From JADJPO01 sp963828555 (GTDB taxonomy: Bacteria; Actinomycetota; Actinomycetes; Actinomycetales; Kineosporiaceae), in NCBI GenBank assembly GCA_963828555.1, contig CAWHEL010000004.1, positions 620,001 through 684,000 of the forward strand: 64,000 nt of DNA. The letters are read 5' to 3'. The position numbers and the translations under genes were made by a program. This document shows, piece after piece, positions 1 to 8,480 of this stretch (position 1 is its first letter; each line of letters starts with the position of its first letter). The notes under the pieces are model-generated. The model worked only from the letters and a program-made list of their open reading frames with translations, was not told where the DNA came from and searched no databases.

Positions 1-2
1 CG

Positions 3-332
3 CAGATCGAGAGCGTGCTGGCCGCCGCCGAGAAGGTCGTCGACGCTCCGGTGTATGCGGTCATCGGGGGTCTGCACCTGCCCGTGCACCCGCTCGGAAC
101 CCCGCTGCTGCCCCAAGCCGTGCTCGGCAACCCGACCTGGCCCTGGCACCCGATCAGCGAGGACGACGCGCGGACGGTCATCAGCGCCATCGCCGCCCGC
201 GGCCCCGGCCTGATCGCCGTCTCCGGCCACGACAGCACCCCATGGACCCTCGACGCCTTCGGCCAGGCCTTCGGCGAGCGCTACCAGACCCTGCGCGTGG
301 GCGAGGAGATCACCATCGAATCCCCGCGCTAG
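3..332 (+). CDS. MBL-fold metallo-hydrolase, C-terminal part
   Basis: The reading frame is open from the left edge of the window, so only the last ~109 residues are seen. The segment VYAVIGGLHL and the ending with AVSGHDSTPW, FGQAFGERYQTLRVGEEITI resemble the C-terminal half of metallo-beta-lactamase-fold hydrolases of the dihydropterin-6-phosphate synthase-like group, where a late GG(F/L)HL and a GH(D/C) motif supply metal-site histidines. The N-terminal HxHxDH metal motif would lie outside the window. It ends convergently with a short overlap against the next minus-strand gene. The substrate cannot be inferred. Confidence 0.65.
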   Translation, partial: QIESVLAAAEKVVDAPVYAVIGGLHLPVHPLGTPLLPQAVLGNPTWPWHPISEDDARTVISAIAARGPGLIAVSGHDSTPWTLDAFGQAFGERYQTLRVGEEITIESPR

Positions 333-726
333 CCACCTCCGGGCCGACGCAGCCGAGCTTGAGAGATCCCAGCCCGCAGGCCAGGGCGACGAGAGGTTCG
401 TCGGTGACCAGCCAGCCGACCACGCCCACCCCAGCGAGTAGCACCAGGCGCCGTTCGCCGACGCTGAGCGCCCCGTGCCCCCACCGCAGGGACAGCGCGA
501 AGACCACGCTGGTGCCCACGCATTCCACCCCGAGAAGCAGCAGGCTCCACGACGCCCCGTCGGCGCGGTGTGCCCAGAAGGCGACGCCGGCCAGAACGCT
601 CCAGATGAACCAGGTGCCGCGGTGCGGGCGGGTCGAGCCTCGCTCGGTGTCGCGCACGTACGGCAGCACCTCGGCCACGCCGAGCACGGCGGCGACCACG
701 CCCAGCACCGGGGCCACGACGCTCAT
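310..726 (-). CDS. Small multi-pass membrane protein, unknown function
   Basis: A 138-residue protein starting MSVVAPVLG. I chose this ATG because the open frame upstream is arginine-rich and looks non-coding. There are about four hydrophobic segments (near residues 3-20, 40-58, 62-80 and 95-115), separated by a conserved-looking RPHRGTWFIW stretch. The size, the proline and tryptophan near helix 2, and a glycine-rich C-terminus recall PQ-loop/SemiSWEET-like small actinobacterial membrane proteins, but I see no diagnostic PQ motif. It overlaps the end of the MBL-fold gene by 23 bases on the opposite strand. It may be co-transcribed after the methyltransferase, 135 bases upstream. Confidence 0.6.
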   Translation of the reverse strand: MSVVAPVLGVVAAVLGVAEVLPYVRDTERGSTRPHRGTWFIWSVLAGVAFWAHRADGASWSLLLLGVECVGTSVVFALSLRWGHGALSVGERRLVLLAGVGVVGWLVTDEPLVALACGLGSLKLGCVGPEVASAGIRW

Positions 727-861
727 CGCGACAGCACCGTCACCGGTCGGCGAGCCGGCGGACGTCGCAGCCGTGCAGGTCGATCGCCGCCAGGCTGCCC
801 CACGGCCGCAGCCGGACGTCGGCCTCCGGCGCATCGAGCGGCGCGAGAGCTCCCGGCCCCG

Positions 862-1704
862 TCACGCCGACCCGCCGGGCTTGCGCTTCCAGGCGCCGAT
901 CAGCAGGGGCCACAGCCCTGTGCGGTCGCCACCCTCGCGCACGTCGCGCTCGAAGTCCGCGAGCCATTGCTGGCCCTCCTCGGCCGAGGTGAGGCCGAAC
1001 GAGACGGCCGCCGGCAGCAGGCTGCGGAAGACCGCGGCGATCATGGGAGCGGCGGCGCTCAGCGCCTCCAGGTGGCCGCCGACGTCGGTGCCGTCCGGTG
1101 CACCCAGTCCCGCGTCCTCGAACAGCCCGGGCAACCGGCTCCCCATCCGGATGTCCCTGCCGGCCAGGGTGAACGCGCCGAGTGCGACGCGGTCCCATTC
1201 CTGCATCGCGGGCAGCGGTGGCTGCACGTCGGTGGTCGTCAGGTGGTAGTCGTGCACGACGAGGTGCCCGCCGGGGGCGACGGCTGCCCACAGGTGGCGC
1301 AGCACGGCCACCGGGTCGTCCACATGGAACAACAGCAGCCGCGCGTAGACGACGTCGAACGGCCCGCCGGGGATCTCCTCCCCGGAGGTGAGGTCGTGAG
1401 CCACGAACGAGCACTGCGCGTGCCCGGTGGCGTGCAGCATCGCCAGCGCCTGCGCGCCGAGCGAGGCGTCGACGTCCACCCCGAGCACCCGGCCGGCGGG
1501 CCCGACCCGCTGAGCCATCAGGCGCATTGTCTCGCCGGGCCCGCACCCGGCGTCCAGGCAGTGCGCCCCCGGGGCGAGCCCGACGGCGTCCAGCACCCGA
1601 CAGGTCACGGCCTCCCAGGTCATCGCCTGGGCCCGCAGCCGCTGGTACTCCTCATCGGTCCGGCCGAGTACGTATTCCGTGTGTGCGTGCTCCACAGTTG
1701 TCAT
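862..1704 (-). CDS. Class I SAM-dependent methyltransferase
   Basis: A 280-residue protein from ATG (MTTVEHAHTE). The SAM-binding motif I DAGCGPGETM is at residues 51-60, an acidic motif II (GVDVDA) near 75-80, and FDVVYARLLLFHVDDP matches the post-motif III region of UbiE/Methyltransf_25-type enzymes. The C-terminal ~100 residues are the usual substrate-side cap. It makes a methylated small molecule or cofactor, but the substrate cannot be read from sequence. It is divergent from the LAL regulator gene with 108 bases between the starts, so control by that regulator is a reasonable inference. Confidence 0.85.
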   Translation of the reverse strand: MTTVEHAHTEYVLGRTDEEYQRLRAQAMTWEAVTCRVLDAVGLAPGAHCLDAGCGPGETMRLMAQRVGPAGRVLGVDVDASLGAQALAMLHATGHAQCSFVAHDLTSGEEIPGGPFDVVYARLLLFHVDDPVAVLRHLWAAVAPGGHLVVHDYHLTTTDVQPPLPAMQEWDRVALGAFTLAGRDIRMGSRLPGLFEDAGLGAPDGTDVGGHLEALSAAAPMIAAVFRSLLPAAVSFGLTSAEEGQQWLADFERDVREGGDRTGLWPLLIGAWKRKPGGSA

Positions 1705-1812
1705 GACGACGATGCTGGCGACGCGCCCGAGGGCGGGCATCGTGGAGGGCACCACGAACAATGGGCCGAAACCCAGTGACCGAATTGTCCGCGCCCGGCG
1801 TAGATTCCTCAG

Positions 1813-4668
1813 ATGAACGACTTCCTGCTCGATCGGGACGTCGAGCTGGCCGCTCTGGAGCGCCGGCTCGTCGCGATCCGGTCGGGCGCCGGCCAGGTGG
1901 TCGTCGTGGAAGGTGCGGCCGGCATCGGCAAGTCGAGTCTGCTGGCCGCCGCCGCGCGGTCGGCAGCGGCCCACGGCATGACGGTCGTCCGGGCCCGTGG
2001 CGGCCCGTTGGAGCAGGACGCCGCATGGGGCGTGGCCCGTCAGCTGTTCGAGCCGCTGCAGGCGCGCGACGACTGGGCCGCGCTCAGCGGGGGAGCGGCG
2101 TCCCTCGCGGCCCGGGCCCTCGACGCGGGCGTCCCCGAGCCCGCCCTCGCCGGCGACGCGATGCACGCCGCCGTCCACGGGCTCACCTGCCTGACCGGCA
2201 ACCTGACCGACCGGGCCCCGGTGCTGATCGTCGTCGACGACCTGCACTGGGCCGATGCGGCCTCGCTGCGCTGGCTCGCCCAGCTGACCAGACGGCTCGA
2301 CGAGCTGCCTCTGGGCCTGCTCTGCGCCGTCCGCTCGGGGGAGCCGCCGAGCGATCCCGACCTGCTGGCCGAGCTGCTCGCGGTCACCCCCGAGCCGTCG
2401 GTTCGGCCACGCCCCCTTGGCCTGGCCGCGACCGAGCAGATCGTCGGACGGCGCCTGCCGGCCGCCGACGACGCGTTTGCCCACGCCTGCCACGCCGTTA
2501 CCCGAGGAAACCCGTTCCTGCTCAAGGCGATGCTGACCCAGCTGGTCACCGAGGGGGTCACCCCCGACGAGGACGCCGCAGCTCGCCTGACGTCGTTCGG
2601 GCGCGATCAGATCGCCCGGGCGGTGGAGCGCCAGCTCGCGCGGCTGCCCGAGGGCGCGGTCGCTCTTGCTCAGGCGCTGACCGTCCTCGGCCGCGAGGCT
2701 CCGCTGCGGCATGCGGCCCGGCTCGCGCACCTCAACCCGCGTGAGGCGGCCGGAGTCGCCGACGCGCTGCGTGCGGCAGGCCTGGTGGACGGCGACGATC
2801 GCCTGGGCTTCACGCATCCGCTGATCGCCGCGGCGGTCTACGGCCTGCTCGCGCCTGGCACCCGGTCGCTCTGGCACGCGGACGCCGCGCGCCTGCTGGC
2901 CGACGAGCGGGCCGACCCGGAACGCGTTGCGCTGCATCTGCTTCGCACCGATCCGCAGGCCCGGCCCGAGACGGTCGAGGCCCTGCGCGCCGCGGCTGCC
3001 GGTGCCAGCGCCCGCGGCGCGCCGGAGAGCGCTGTCGCCTTCCTGCGCCGGGCGCTCGCCGAGCCTCCGCTCGAGCCGGGCGTGGAGGCCGTCGTCCGGC
3101 TCGACCTGGGGCTCGCGCGGGCAGTCGACCTGCACCCCGATGCCCTCGACCTGCTGCGGGAGGCGGTGGAGGCGGCCACGTCGCCGGCCCAACGCACCCG
3201 ACACGCACTGCGCGCGGCCCGTGCGCTGGGCCTGGCCGGGTACTTCCAGCACGCTCTGGAACTCAGCCACCGCGGCCTCGAGGACGGTACCGACGGCACC
3301 GACGGCACCGACGGCGCCGACGGCGCCGACGGCGCCGACCTGGAGGACCGTGAGCGCCTGGAGGCCGAGCTGGTCTCCAACGCCATGCTCCGGGCCAGCA
3401 CTCGCCACGAGGCCCGGCAGCGGCTGAAACAGCCTCAGGTTCAGCCCTACCGGCTCGCACTGTGGCGGGGCAACGCCGCCAACGACGCGATGATGGACGG
3501 CCGGCCGGCCGAGGAGGTCCGCGACCTGCTCGCCCCCGCCCTGGCCGATGGCACGTTCGCCCGCGAGGTCGACTCGGTGATCCCCACGGCGGCGGCGATC
3601 GCCCTGATCGCCAACGACGAGCTCGACCCCGCGATCTCGCACTGCGCGGCGCTGATCGACCTCGCCGGGCCGCGCGGCTGGCTGGTCGCACTGGCCCATG
3701 CGAGCTTCATCCGCGCCATGGCGCTGGTGCGGGCCGGGCGCATCCGCGAGGCGGAGACCGACGCCCGGCTCGCGGTGAGCGTCAAACGGCCCAACGGCCC
3801 TCCGGCCGGGCTGCTGTGGGCGCTGCACGCCCTGGTCGACGCACTGACCGAGGGCGCCGATCTCGACGGTGCGGACGCCGTGCTGGCGGAGTCCGGTCAG
3901 TTCGGAGACCCGGTGCACGATGCGTTGAGTGCGCCCCTGCTGCTGCAGAGCCGGTCCCGGCTGCGGCTGGCGCAGCACCGCGCGGACGAGGCCCGCGCCG
4001 ACGCCGAGGCAGCGCACGCCCGGTGGCTGGAGTTCGACTGCCCTCACCCCGCCTTCGCCTCGTGGCGCATGGAGGCGGCCGCCGCCCTCACCGCGCTCGG
4101 TGACCTGCCCGGTGCGCGTCGGCTCGCCGAGCAGCAGGTCGCGCTCGCCGAACGCCTGGGCACACCGGCCCCGCAAGCAGCCGCGCTGCGCGCCCTCGCG
4201 CTGGCGAGCGAACCCGCCGAGCGGGTGGACCTGCTGGCGAGCGCAGCCGAGCTGAGCGCCCGCGGCCCCGCCCAGCTCGAGCACACCCGCACCCTGGTCG
4301 AGCTCGGGGCGGCGCTGCGCCGCGCCAACCGCCGCGCCGATGCCCGCGTGCCCCTGCGCCAGGCGCTCGACCTCGCCGATCGCCACGGTATGCGGCTGCT
4401 CGCCCGCCGGGCCGAGGCGGAGCTGCAGGCCACCGGTGCGCGCCCTCGGCGCCCGGCGATCACCGGGCCCGAATCGCTCACCCCGGCCGAGCACCGGGTG
4501 GTCACCCTCGCCGGCAGCGGCCACAGCAACGGCAACATCGCCCAGCAGCTCTTCGTCACCCGCCGCACCGTCGAGACCCACCTCACCCACGCCTTCAGCA
4601 AGCTCGAGATCTCCACCCGCGCCGAGATCCCCGCCCGCCTGACCCACCTGAACACCGGGCGGAGCTAG
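1813..4668 (+). CDS. LAL-type LuxR family transcriptional regulator with ATPase domain
   Basis: A 951-residue protein of the MalT/LAL architecture. An AAA ATPase lies at the N-terminus (Walker A GAAGIGKS at residues 34-41; Walker B LIVVDDLHWAD at about 138-148). A long alpha-helical TPR-like middle follows, then a C-terminal LuxR helix-turn-helix (about residues 885-945, with LTPAEHRVVTLA and the recognition helix VTRRTVETHL). Such proteins bind ATP and an inducer and activate promoters. No Shine-Dalgarno is evident before the ATG, but TAGATT sits at 1801-1806, seven bases upstream, so a leaderless mRNA is possible. The middle domain carries a six-unit Asp-Gly repeat. The stop codon overlaps the stop of the convergent DUF222-HNH gene by four bases. 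Confidence 0.9.
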   Translation: MNDFLLDRDVELAALERRLVAIRSGAGQVVVVEGAAGIGKSSLLAAAARSAAAHGMTVVRARGGPLEQDAAWGVARQLFEPLQARDDWAALSGGAASLAARALDAGVPEPALAGDAMHAAVHGLTCLTGNLTDRAPVLIVVDDLHWADAASLRWLAQLTRRLDELPLGLLCAVRSGEPPSDPDLLAELLAVTPEPSVRPRPLGLAATEQIVGRRLPAADDAFAHACHAVTRGNPFLLKAMLTQLVTEGVTPDEDAAARLTSFGRDQIARAVERQLARLPEGAVALAQALTVLGREAPLRHAARLAHLNPREAAGVADALRAAGLVDGDDRLGFTHPLIAAAVYGLLAPGTRSLWHADAARLLADERADPERVALHLLRTDPQARPETVEALRAAAAGASARGAPESAVAFLRRALAEPPLEPGVEAVVRLDLGLARAVDLHPDALDLLREAVEAATSPAQRTRHALRAARALGLAGYFQHALELSHRGLEDGTDGTDGTDGADGADGADLEDRERLEAELVSNAMLRASTRHEARQRLKQPQVQPYRLALWRGNAANDAMMDGRPAEEVRDLLAPALADGTFAREVDSVIPTAAAIALIANDELDPAISHCAALIDLAGPRGWLVALAHASFIRAMALVRAGRIREAETDARLAVSVKRPNGPPAGLLWALHALVDALTEGADLDGADAVLAESGQFGDPVHDALSAPLLLQSRSRLRLAQHRADEARADAEAAHARWLEFDCPHPAFASWRMEAAAALTALGDLPGARRLAEQQVALAERLGTPAPQAAALRALALASEPAERVDLLASAAELSARGPAQLEHTRTLVELGAALRRANRRADARVPLRQALDLADRHGMRLLARRAEAELQATGARPRRPAITGPESLTPAEHRVVTLAGSGHSNGNIAQQLFVTRRTVETHLTHAFSKLEISTRAEIPARLTHLNTGRS
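3283..3336 (+). repeat. 9-bp tandem repeat inside the LAL regulator gene
   Basis: Six consecutive 9-bp units of the form GACGGYRCC encode Asp-Gly-Thr three times, then Asp-Gly-Ala three times. Every unit keeps the frame, so copy-number change would lengthen or shorten a linker in the TPR-like region without breaking the gene. Confidence 0.9.
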
Positions 4669-5948
4669 GTGCGCCGGGTGAAGGTGATGGTCTTCTTGCC
4701 GGTCGCATCCGTGGTGATCACATGCTCGTAGCGGGGGTCATGTAGTCGTCCGTGGTGGCACCGGCACGCCGGGACGGCGTCCTTGCGGTCGGTGTTCCCT
4801 CCGTATGACCAGGGTGTCTCGTGGTGCAGCTCGGTCCAGGCGTAGGGCCGGTCACACCCCTCAGCGGCGCACGTGTCGTACACGGTCGCCAACGCCACCC
4901 GTTGGGCTTCGGTGAACAGCCGGGAGGACCGTCCCAGGTCCAGTGGCAGCGAGCCCGTCCCGAGCACCGCGGGCACGATCCCCGCGCCGCAGGCCAGCCG
5001 GCGAGCCTCACCGGCGGAGAGGTCGATCCCGGTGTCGACTTTCGCCGCCCCCAGGCCGGCGAGGAGCCGCTCCCAGGACAGGGTGACTACGACGGTCGCG
5101 GCGACCTTGCCCGACAGATGATCCGTGGGTAGCCGCTCGAGGAGTTCGGTGAACGCCAACCCCTGGGCGTGCGCCCAGTCGGTCCCGGTCGCCGCACCAT
5201 CCACCCCGCCGCGCTCGTCGGGGGTCATCCGCCGCGGTGCGGTCATCTGTTCCAGGATCTTGCGCAGGATCGAGGCGGCCAGCGTCGGCACCGTGAAATG
5301 CCCGCTCGTGGTCCCATCCCCGTTGTCATGCATCGTGAACCTCGCCGCCGCCCGAGCACGCTCCTCCTCGCGGCGCAGGGTCTTGTCCTCGTGGGCGTCG
5401 GCCTCGGCGTTGGGGCGGTCCAGGGCATCCAGCGCCCGCCGGGCAGCGCGCCGCAGCCGGGCGGGGTCGAGGTTCTTGGCCTTGGCGACCAGGTCGTTCT
5501 CGACCTGCGCCCGCTCACCCGGGGTGACGTCGGAGGGCAGGTCACGGACGGCCTTGGCGATCACCCGGGCATGCTCACCGGAGAGCTCACCATCGGACAG
5601 CGCTGCCCGGGTCGCGTTCAGGCCGCGATCCAGGGCTCGGGCCAACCCGACCTCCCGCGCAGCGGCTGCGCCGTCCGCGCGGGTGGCCTTGGCCAGCCAC
5701 GCCGCAGTGCCACTCATCCCCGAACCGCCCCCGATCCCGGCGACATCGACCGCGGCGAGCGCCGCGAGACGGGCGGCATCCACCCGACGGGCAAGCCGCT
5801 CGATCGCCCGCACGTCCTCACCGGTCACGCTCACGGTCGGCAGATCGAGGCAGGCCTGCAGCGCGACAACGGATTCCACGGCAGCGGCAACCCGCCCAGC
5901 CACCGACAACGGCGACTCGGGACCAGATTCAAACAGCTCCGCAACCAT
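4665..5948 (-). CDS. DUF222 domain HNH endonuclease family protein (13E12-like), copy 1
   Basis: A 427-residue protein with the helical DUF222 region (about residues 20-330) and a C-terminal HNH domain (about 360-405). The HNH domain shows paired cysteines (CAAEGCDRPYAW), the ELHHETPWS histidines, an NTDRKDAVPAC segment and the final CHHGRLHD. This is the 13E12 repeat protein architecture that is multicopy in Actinobacteria; the biological role is not established. Two more copies of exactly the same length occur at 46828-48111 and 59098-60381. Upstream is an SOS-type promoter with the -10 element six bases from the ATG and no Shine-Dalgarno. Unlike copies 2 and 3, its farther 5' flank is unrelated to theirs. 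Confidence 0.92.
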   Translation of the reverse strand: MVAELFESGPESPLSVAGRVAAAVESVVALQACLDLPTVSVTGEDVRAIERLARRVDAARLAALAAVDVAGIGGGSGMSGTAAWLAKATRADGAAAAREVGLARALDRGLNATRAALSDGELSGEHARVIAKAVRDLPSDVTPGERAQVENDLVAKAKNLDPARLRRAARRALDALDRPNAEADAHEDKTLRREEERARAAARFTMHDNGDGTTSGHFTVPTLAASILRKILEQMTAPRRMTPDERGGVDGAATGTDWAHAQGLAFTELLERLPTDHLSGKVAATVVVTLSWERLLAGLGAAKVDTGIDLSAGEARRLACGAGIVPAVLGTGSLPLDLGRSSRLFTEAQRVALATVYDTCAAEGCDRPYAWTELHHETPWSYGGNTDRKDAVPACRCHHGRLHDPRYEHVITTDATGKKTITFTRRT

Positions 5949-5954
5949 GTTCCG

Positions 5955-5983
5955 ACTCTAGTCGAACAAGTGTACGAACGCAA
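5955..5983 (-). promoter_or_regulatory. LexA-box promoter of DUF222-HNH copy 1
   Basis: Read on the minus strand: -35 TTGCGT (5978-5983), 17-bp spacer, -10 TAGAGT (5955-5960), then six bases to the ATG at 5948. The spacer is filled by TCGTACACTTGTTCGA (5962-5977), which differs from the actinobacterial LexA consensus TCGAACNNNNGTTCGA at one position. LexA would block RNA polymerase directly. The spacing predicts a leaderless transcript. Confidence 0.75.
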
Positions 5984-6213
5984 GACGAAAGGCGGGCGAT
6001 CCACCGCGTCATGCGTCCCCGCGCTGAAGCTGCCGATCCTTTCCCTGTAGTCGTCATGGGTGCGATCCTCGGTGAGACCCCAATCGTTCTTGGGGTGTTG
6101 CTGGGTTCAGGTAGCAAGGTGCAGCTCGGCCGCGGTGGCCAGCTTGTCGGCAGCGCGCATGGCCTGGGTGACCTTGCTGGCGACCAGCAGCCTCTCGCCG
6201 CAGGAGCGCTGCC

Positions 6214-6696
6214 TCACTGCAGGCTCAGGGTCAATGGCTCGAAGCGTTCACCGACAAGGTGAACGGCCTCGGCCAACCACGCAGTCACGATAGGTCCTCT
6301 GGCGGAAAGGGTTTCGTGCAGTTCGGACACGGAGAGCTCCACGAAGCTGAGGGGGTTGCCGGTGACGTGGCGCACTCTGCCACTGGCCTCCGACAATGCT
6401 TGCTCCCAGGTGGGGTCATCGGCTGGAATGTTGTCAGCCCGCACGAGGAGAACGTCGATGTCGCTTGCGGTGTCTCCGTCGTGGCGGGCGAACGATCCGA
6501 ACACGCTGGCGTGGACTGGCGCGATCGGCCAGGCGGAGATCTCCGTCTGCAGGAACTGAATCAGCGTCGACCGAAGTGTCACCAGGGCGAGGATCGGGCC
6601 AGTCGCCAGGTGCTCGCGGTTCAACGAACAGAGCAGGGTGCGGCCCGCTGGTTCGGTGCGCACCAACCCGTGCTCGACGAGACGGTCCAGAACCAC
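6214..6696 (-). CDS. Nucleotidyltransferase-fold protein with partial winged-helix N-terminus
   Basis: A 160-residue protein from a GTG codon. Residues ~55-85 carry the minimal nucleotidyltransferase signature GSFARHDGDTASDIDVLLV (GSx10DxD). Before it, VLDRLVEHGLVRTEPAGRTLL reads like the second half of a winged helix, continuing into LNREHLATGPI, as in HTH plus nucleotidyltransferase proteins related to MNT antitoxins or AbiEii-like enzymes. The first half of the winged helix is missing: the frame upstream stays open back to a TGA near 6753 without a good start, so the gene may be 5'-truncated. A GTG overlaps its stop (GTGA) and opens a ~36-codon frame to 6105 with no recognisable partner toxin. 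Confidence 0.65.
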   Translation of the reverse strand: MVLDRLVEHGLVRTEPAGRTLLCSLNREHLATGPILALVTLRSTLIQFLQTEISAWPIAPVHASVFGSFARHDGDTASDIDVLLVRADNIPADDPTWEQALSEASGRVRHVTGNPLSFVELSVSELHETLSARGPIVTAWLAEAVHLVGERFEPLTLSLQ

Positions 6697-6753
6697 CTGA
6701 CGTCGTTCATCGACCTGGAGCTGCCGCCCAGACCGGCTGGCCGCGGCTGACCC

Positions 6754-7491
6754 TCAACGCCTCGTCGCGGGCTCGGCCACGGCGGTGAACCCCTTCGCGA
6801 TCAACCACACCGCGAGCACCATCTCGTTGATCCCGATCGGGGCGGTGAGCACCGCTTGGAGCACTCCGGAAAGCTCTGCGCCGTAGAGCTCCCAGACGCC
6901 GCGGGCCAACACCAGTGCTCCTCCGGCAAGGCCCCAGAGGGAGAGCCAGGCGGGCACGAGCCGCGACCGGTAGAGCAGCCAGTTCAGGATCAGCGCGCTC
7001 ACCCCGAAGGCGACGATGCCACCCAACGGATACGTGGTCTGCCGGACGGCGACGAGCAGCTGGCCCGAGGTGGCCGCCGCCTCCTCACCGCCGGCGACGA
7101 GCCCCCGATGCAGGGAGACGATCGTCGCCGCGCTCACTGCGGCAGCGGTCAGTAGGCCGCCCTCGACGATCCGGGCGCCGAGGTAGGCGAGCGCCAGGCC
7201 TTCGGAGCCTCGCTTCAGTACGGGGAACAGCAGCGCAGCGATGCCGATGGCGCTGACGACGAGGAGCAGCTCGATGAGCACCCCGCTGACGACGGACGCC
7301 GTGTCGGAGCCCAGGGTCAGCACGGCATCCGGTTCCTCGGCCGGGAGGATCAGCGTGCCGCCGACGATGGCGCTGACCGAGGCGATAATGAAGAGGATCC
7401 CGATCACCCTGGCGAGGGAGCGGTCGTGCGAGGTGGTCGTGGGCGTGGCGGCAGGAGTGCTCGCTTCAGGGGGTGTGGTTGAGGTCGACAT
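6754..7491 (-). CDS. DUF4386 family membrane protein
   Basis: A 245-residue protein (MSTSTTPPEAS start). The second of two close ATGs is preferred because GGAG lies nine bases upstream of it but directly touches the first ATG. After a Thr/Ala-rich cytoplasmic tail come six to seven hydrophobic helices. The start RVIGILFIIASVSAIVGG, the central LGARIVEGGLL and the late TYPLGGIVAFGVSALILNWLLYRSRLVPAWLS are typical of DUF4386 proteins. Function is unknown. Its 3' end lies 57 bases before the nucleotidyltransferase start, so the two may share a transcript. Confidence 0.85.
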   Translation of the reverse strand: MSTSTTPPEASTPAATPTTTSHDRSLARVIGILFIIASVSAIVGGTLILPAEEPDAVLTLGSDTASVVSGVLIELLLVVSAIGIAALLFPVLKRGSEGLALAYLGARIVEGGLLTAAAVSAATIVSLHRGLVAGGEEAAATSGQLLVAVRQTTYPLGGIVAFGVSALILNWLLYRSRLVPAWLSLWGLAGGALVLARGVWELYGAELSGVLQAVLTAPIGINEMVLAVWLIAKGFTAVAEPATRR

Positions 7492-7649
7492 GCGGTTCAT
7501 CTCCGATGACCAGTTTGTCCCCATCCTTCTGCGCAAGATCAGATCCCGGCCGAGGACCTTGGTCGCCACCGTCCGGGCGGAGGTGACGCAGCTACCTCTG
7601 CTGCGCAGCGTCCCGAGCCGTGTGACCCCAGGGCGGCTTTCTTTTCGCG

Positions 7650-7691
7650 CGAGGTTCGCGGTTACGCACATAGGCATATCCGCGAACCTCG
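7650..7691. repeat. Perfect 12-bp inverted repeat with 18-bp spacer
   Basis: CGAGGTTCGCGG at 7650-7661 is matched by its exact reverse complement at 7680-7691, separated by an AT-richer 18-bp core. It lies in the ~300-bp gap between the DUF4386 start and the damaged gene at 7801. There is no T-tract, so a terminator is less attractive than a recombinase or regulator site. The gap otherwise holds only a short direct repeat (CTGCTGATCGCC twice, near 7724-7750). Confidence 0.7.
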
Positions 7692-7800
7692 ACAACGCGA
7701 AGACACGGCCTGTCCGCGACCGGCCTGCTGATCGCCCTGCTGATCGCCCGCTGTGGATCTGATCATCTGACGGCGCCGACCCCGGCGCCGGGTCTACAGC

Positions 7801-8456
7801 GTGGACGTGGTGATCAGGATGGTCGCGCACCCCGTCCCGCGGGCAAGCGGACCCACCACCGTTCGGTTCGGCCGGGGGCAGAACCCGCAGCTGACCTTCC
7901 AGGGGGAACGGGGACGCCGCGTCAGCCTGGCGATCTCGTCCGGTTCTTGGCAGCCGAGCTGGCGCCCGGTGACGGCGACCCTGCTCGACCCACAGGGCCA
8001 GGTGCTCGCCTATGCGAGCTGCTCCACCAGTGGGGTCGGCTCGTTCACCGACCTCGAGCCGACCCTGCTTGCCGACGGTCGCTACTCGATCCGGTTCGAC
8101 CCGGAGTGGGACGCAGTCGGCTCCCTGGTGGCGACCATCCGGCAGATCACCGACCTACGGCGGACGGCGCGACTCAGCTCTCCGAGCGACCTCACCTTCG
8201 CCCAGCCCGGCCAACGCGCCTACCTCACCGTGCGCGTGCCCGAGGGCCGCCAGGTCGGCTGGGCGATGCCGCGGACGACGCTCAGCGGCACGATCAGCCT
8301 GCTCGACCCGGCCGGCAACCAGATCGGCGCCGACACCCTCGGCAACCTCAGCGGCACCTTCCGACCGGACCGCTGACCGCAGGCACCTACACCGTGGTGA
8401 TCGACCCTGATGGCACCCAGACCGGCAAGCTGCGCCTTACCCTCACCGCCTCGTAG
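7801..8456 (+). pseudogene. Fragment of a secreted beta-domain protein, frameshifted
   Basis: Two overlapping frames make one coherent protein tail. The first runs ~190 residues to SGTFRPD, then the next frame carries LTAGTYTVVIDPDGTQTG and KLRLTLTAS. The repeated pattern (PGQRAYLTVRVPEGRQ, TISLLDPAGNQI, GTYTVVIDPDG) resembles PPC-like beta-sandwich domains in large secreted actinobacterial proteins. A shift near 8366-8376 separates the frames. No signal peptide is present: the frame begins just after a stop at 7768-7770, so the 5' end appears lost. Function beyond an extracellular beta-domain is unknown. Confidence 0.5.
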
Positions 8457-8480
8457 CGCCCCGCTCGGCATTCCTCGACG

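Noticed and set aside
3283..3336. Short tandem repeats as a possible CRISPR or regulatory array
   Set aside because: Nine-base units stay in frame inside a protein gene and encode an Asp-Gly linker; there are no spacers.
862..4647. A 1261-codon minus-strand open frame across the LAL regulator
   Set aside because: Only its last 280 codons (the methyltransferase) have protein features. The rest is antisense shadow of GC-rich coding DNA, with Gln/Gly/Arg-rich composition.
6105..6217. 36-codon frame overlapping the nucleotidyltransferase stop
   Set aside because: The GTGA overlap is attractive, but the peptide has no recognisable toxin or HEPN features and could be chance.
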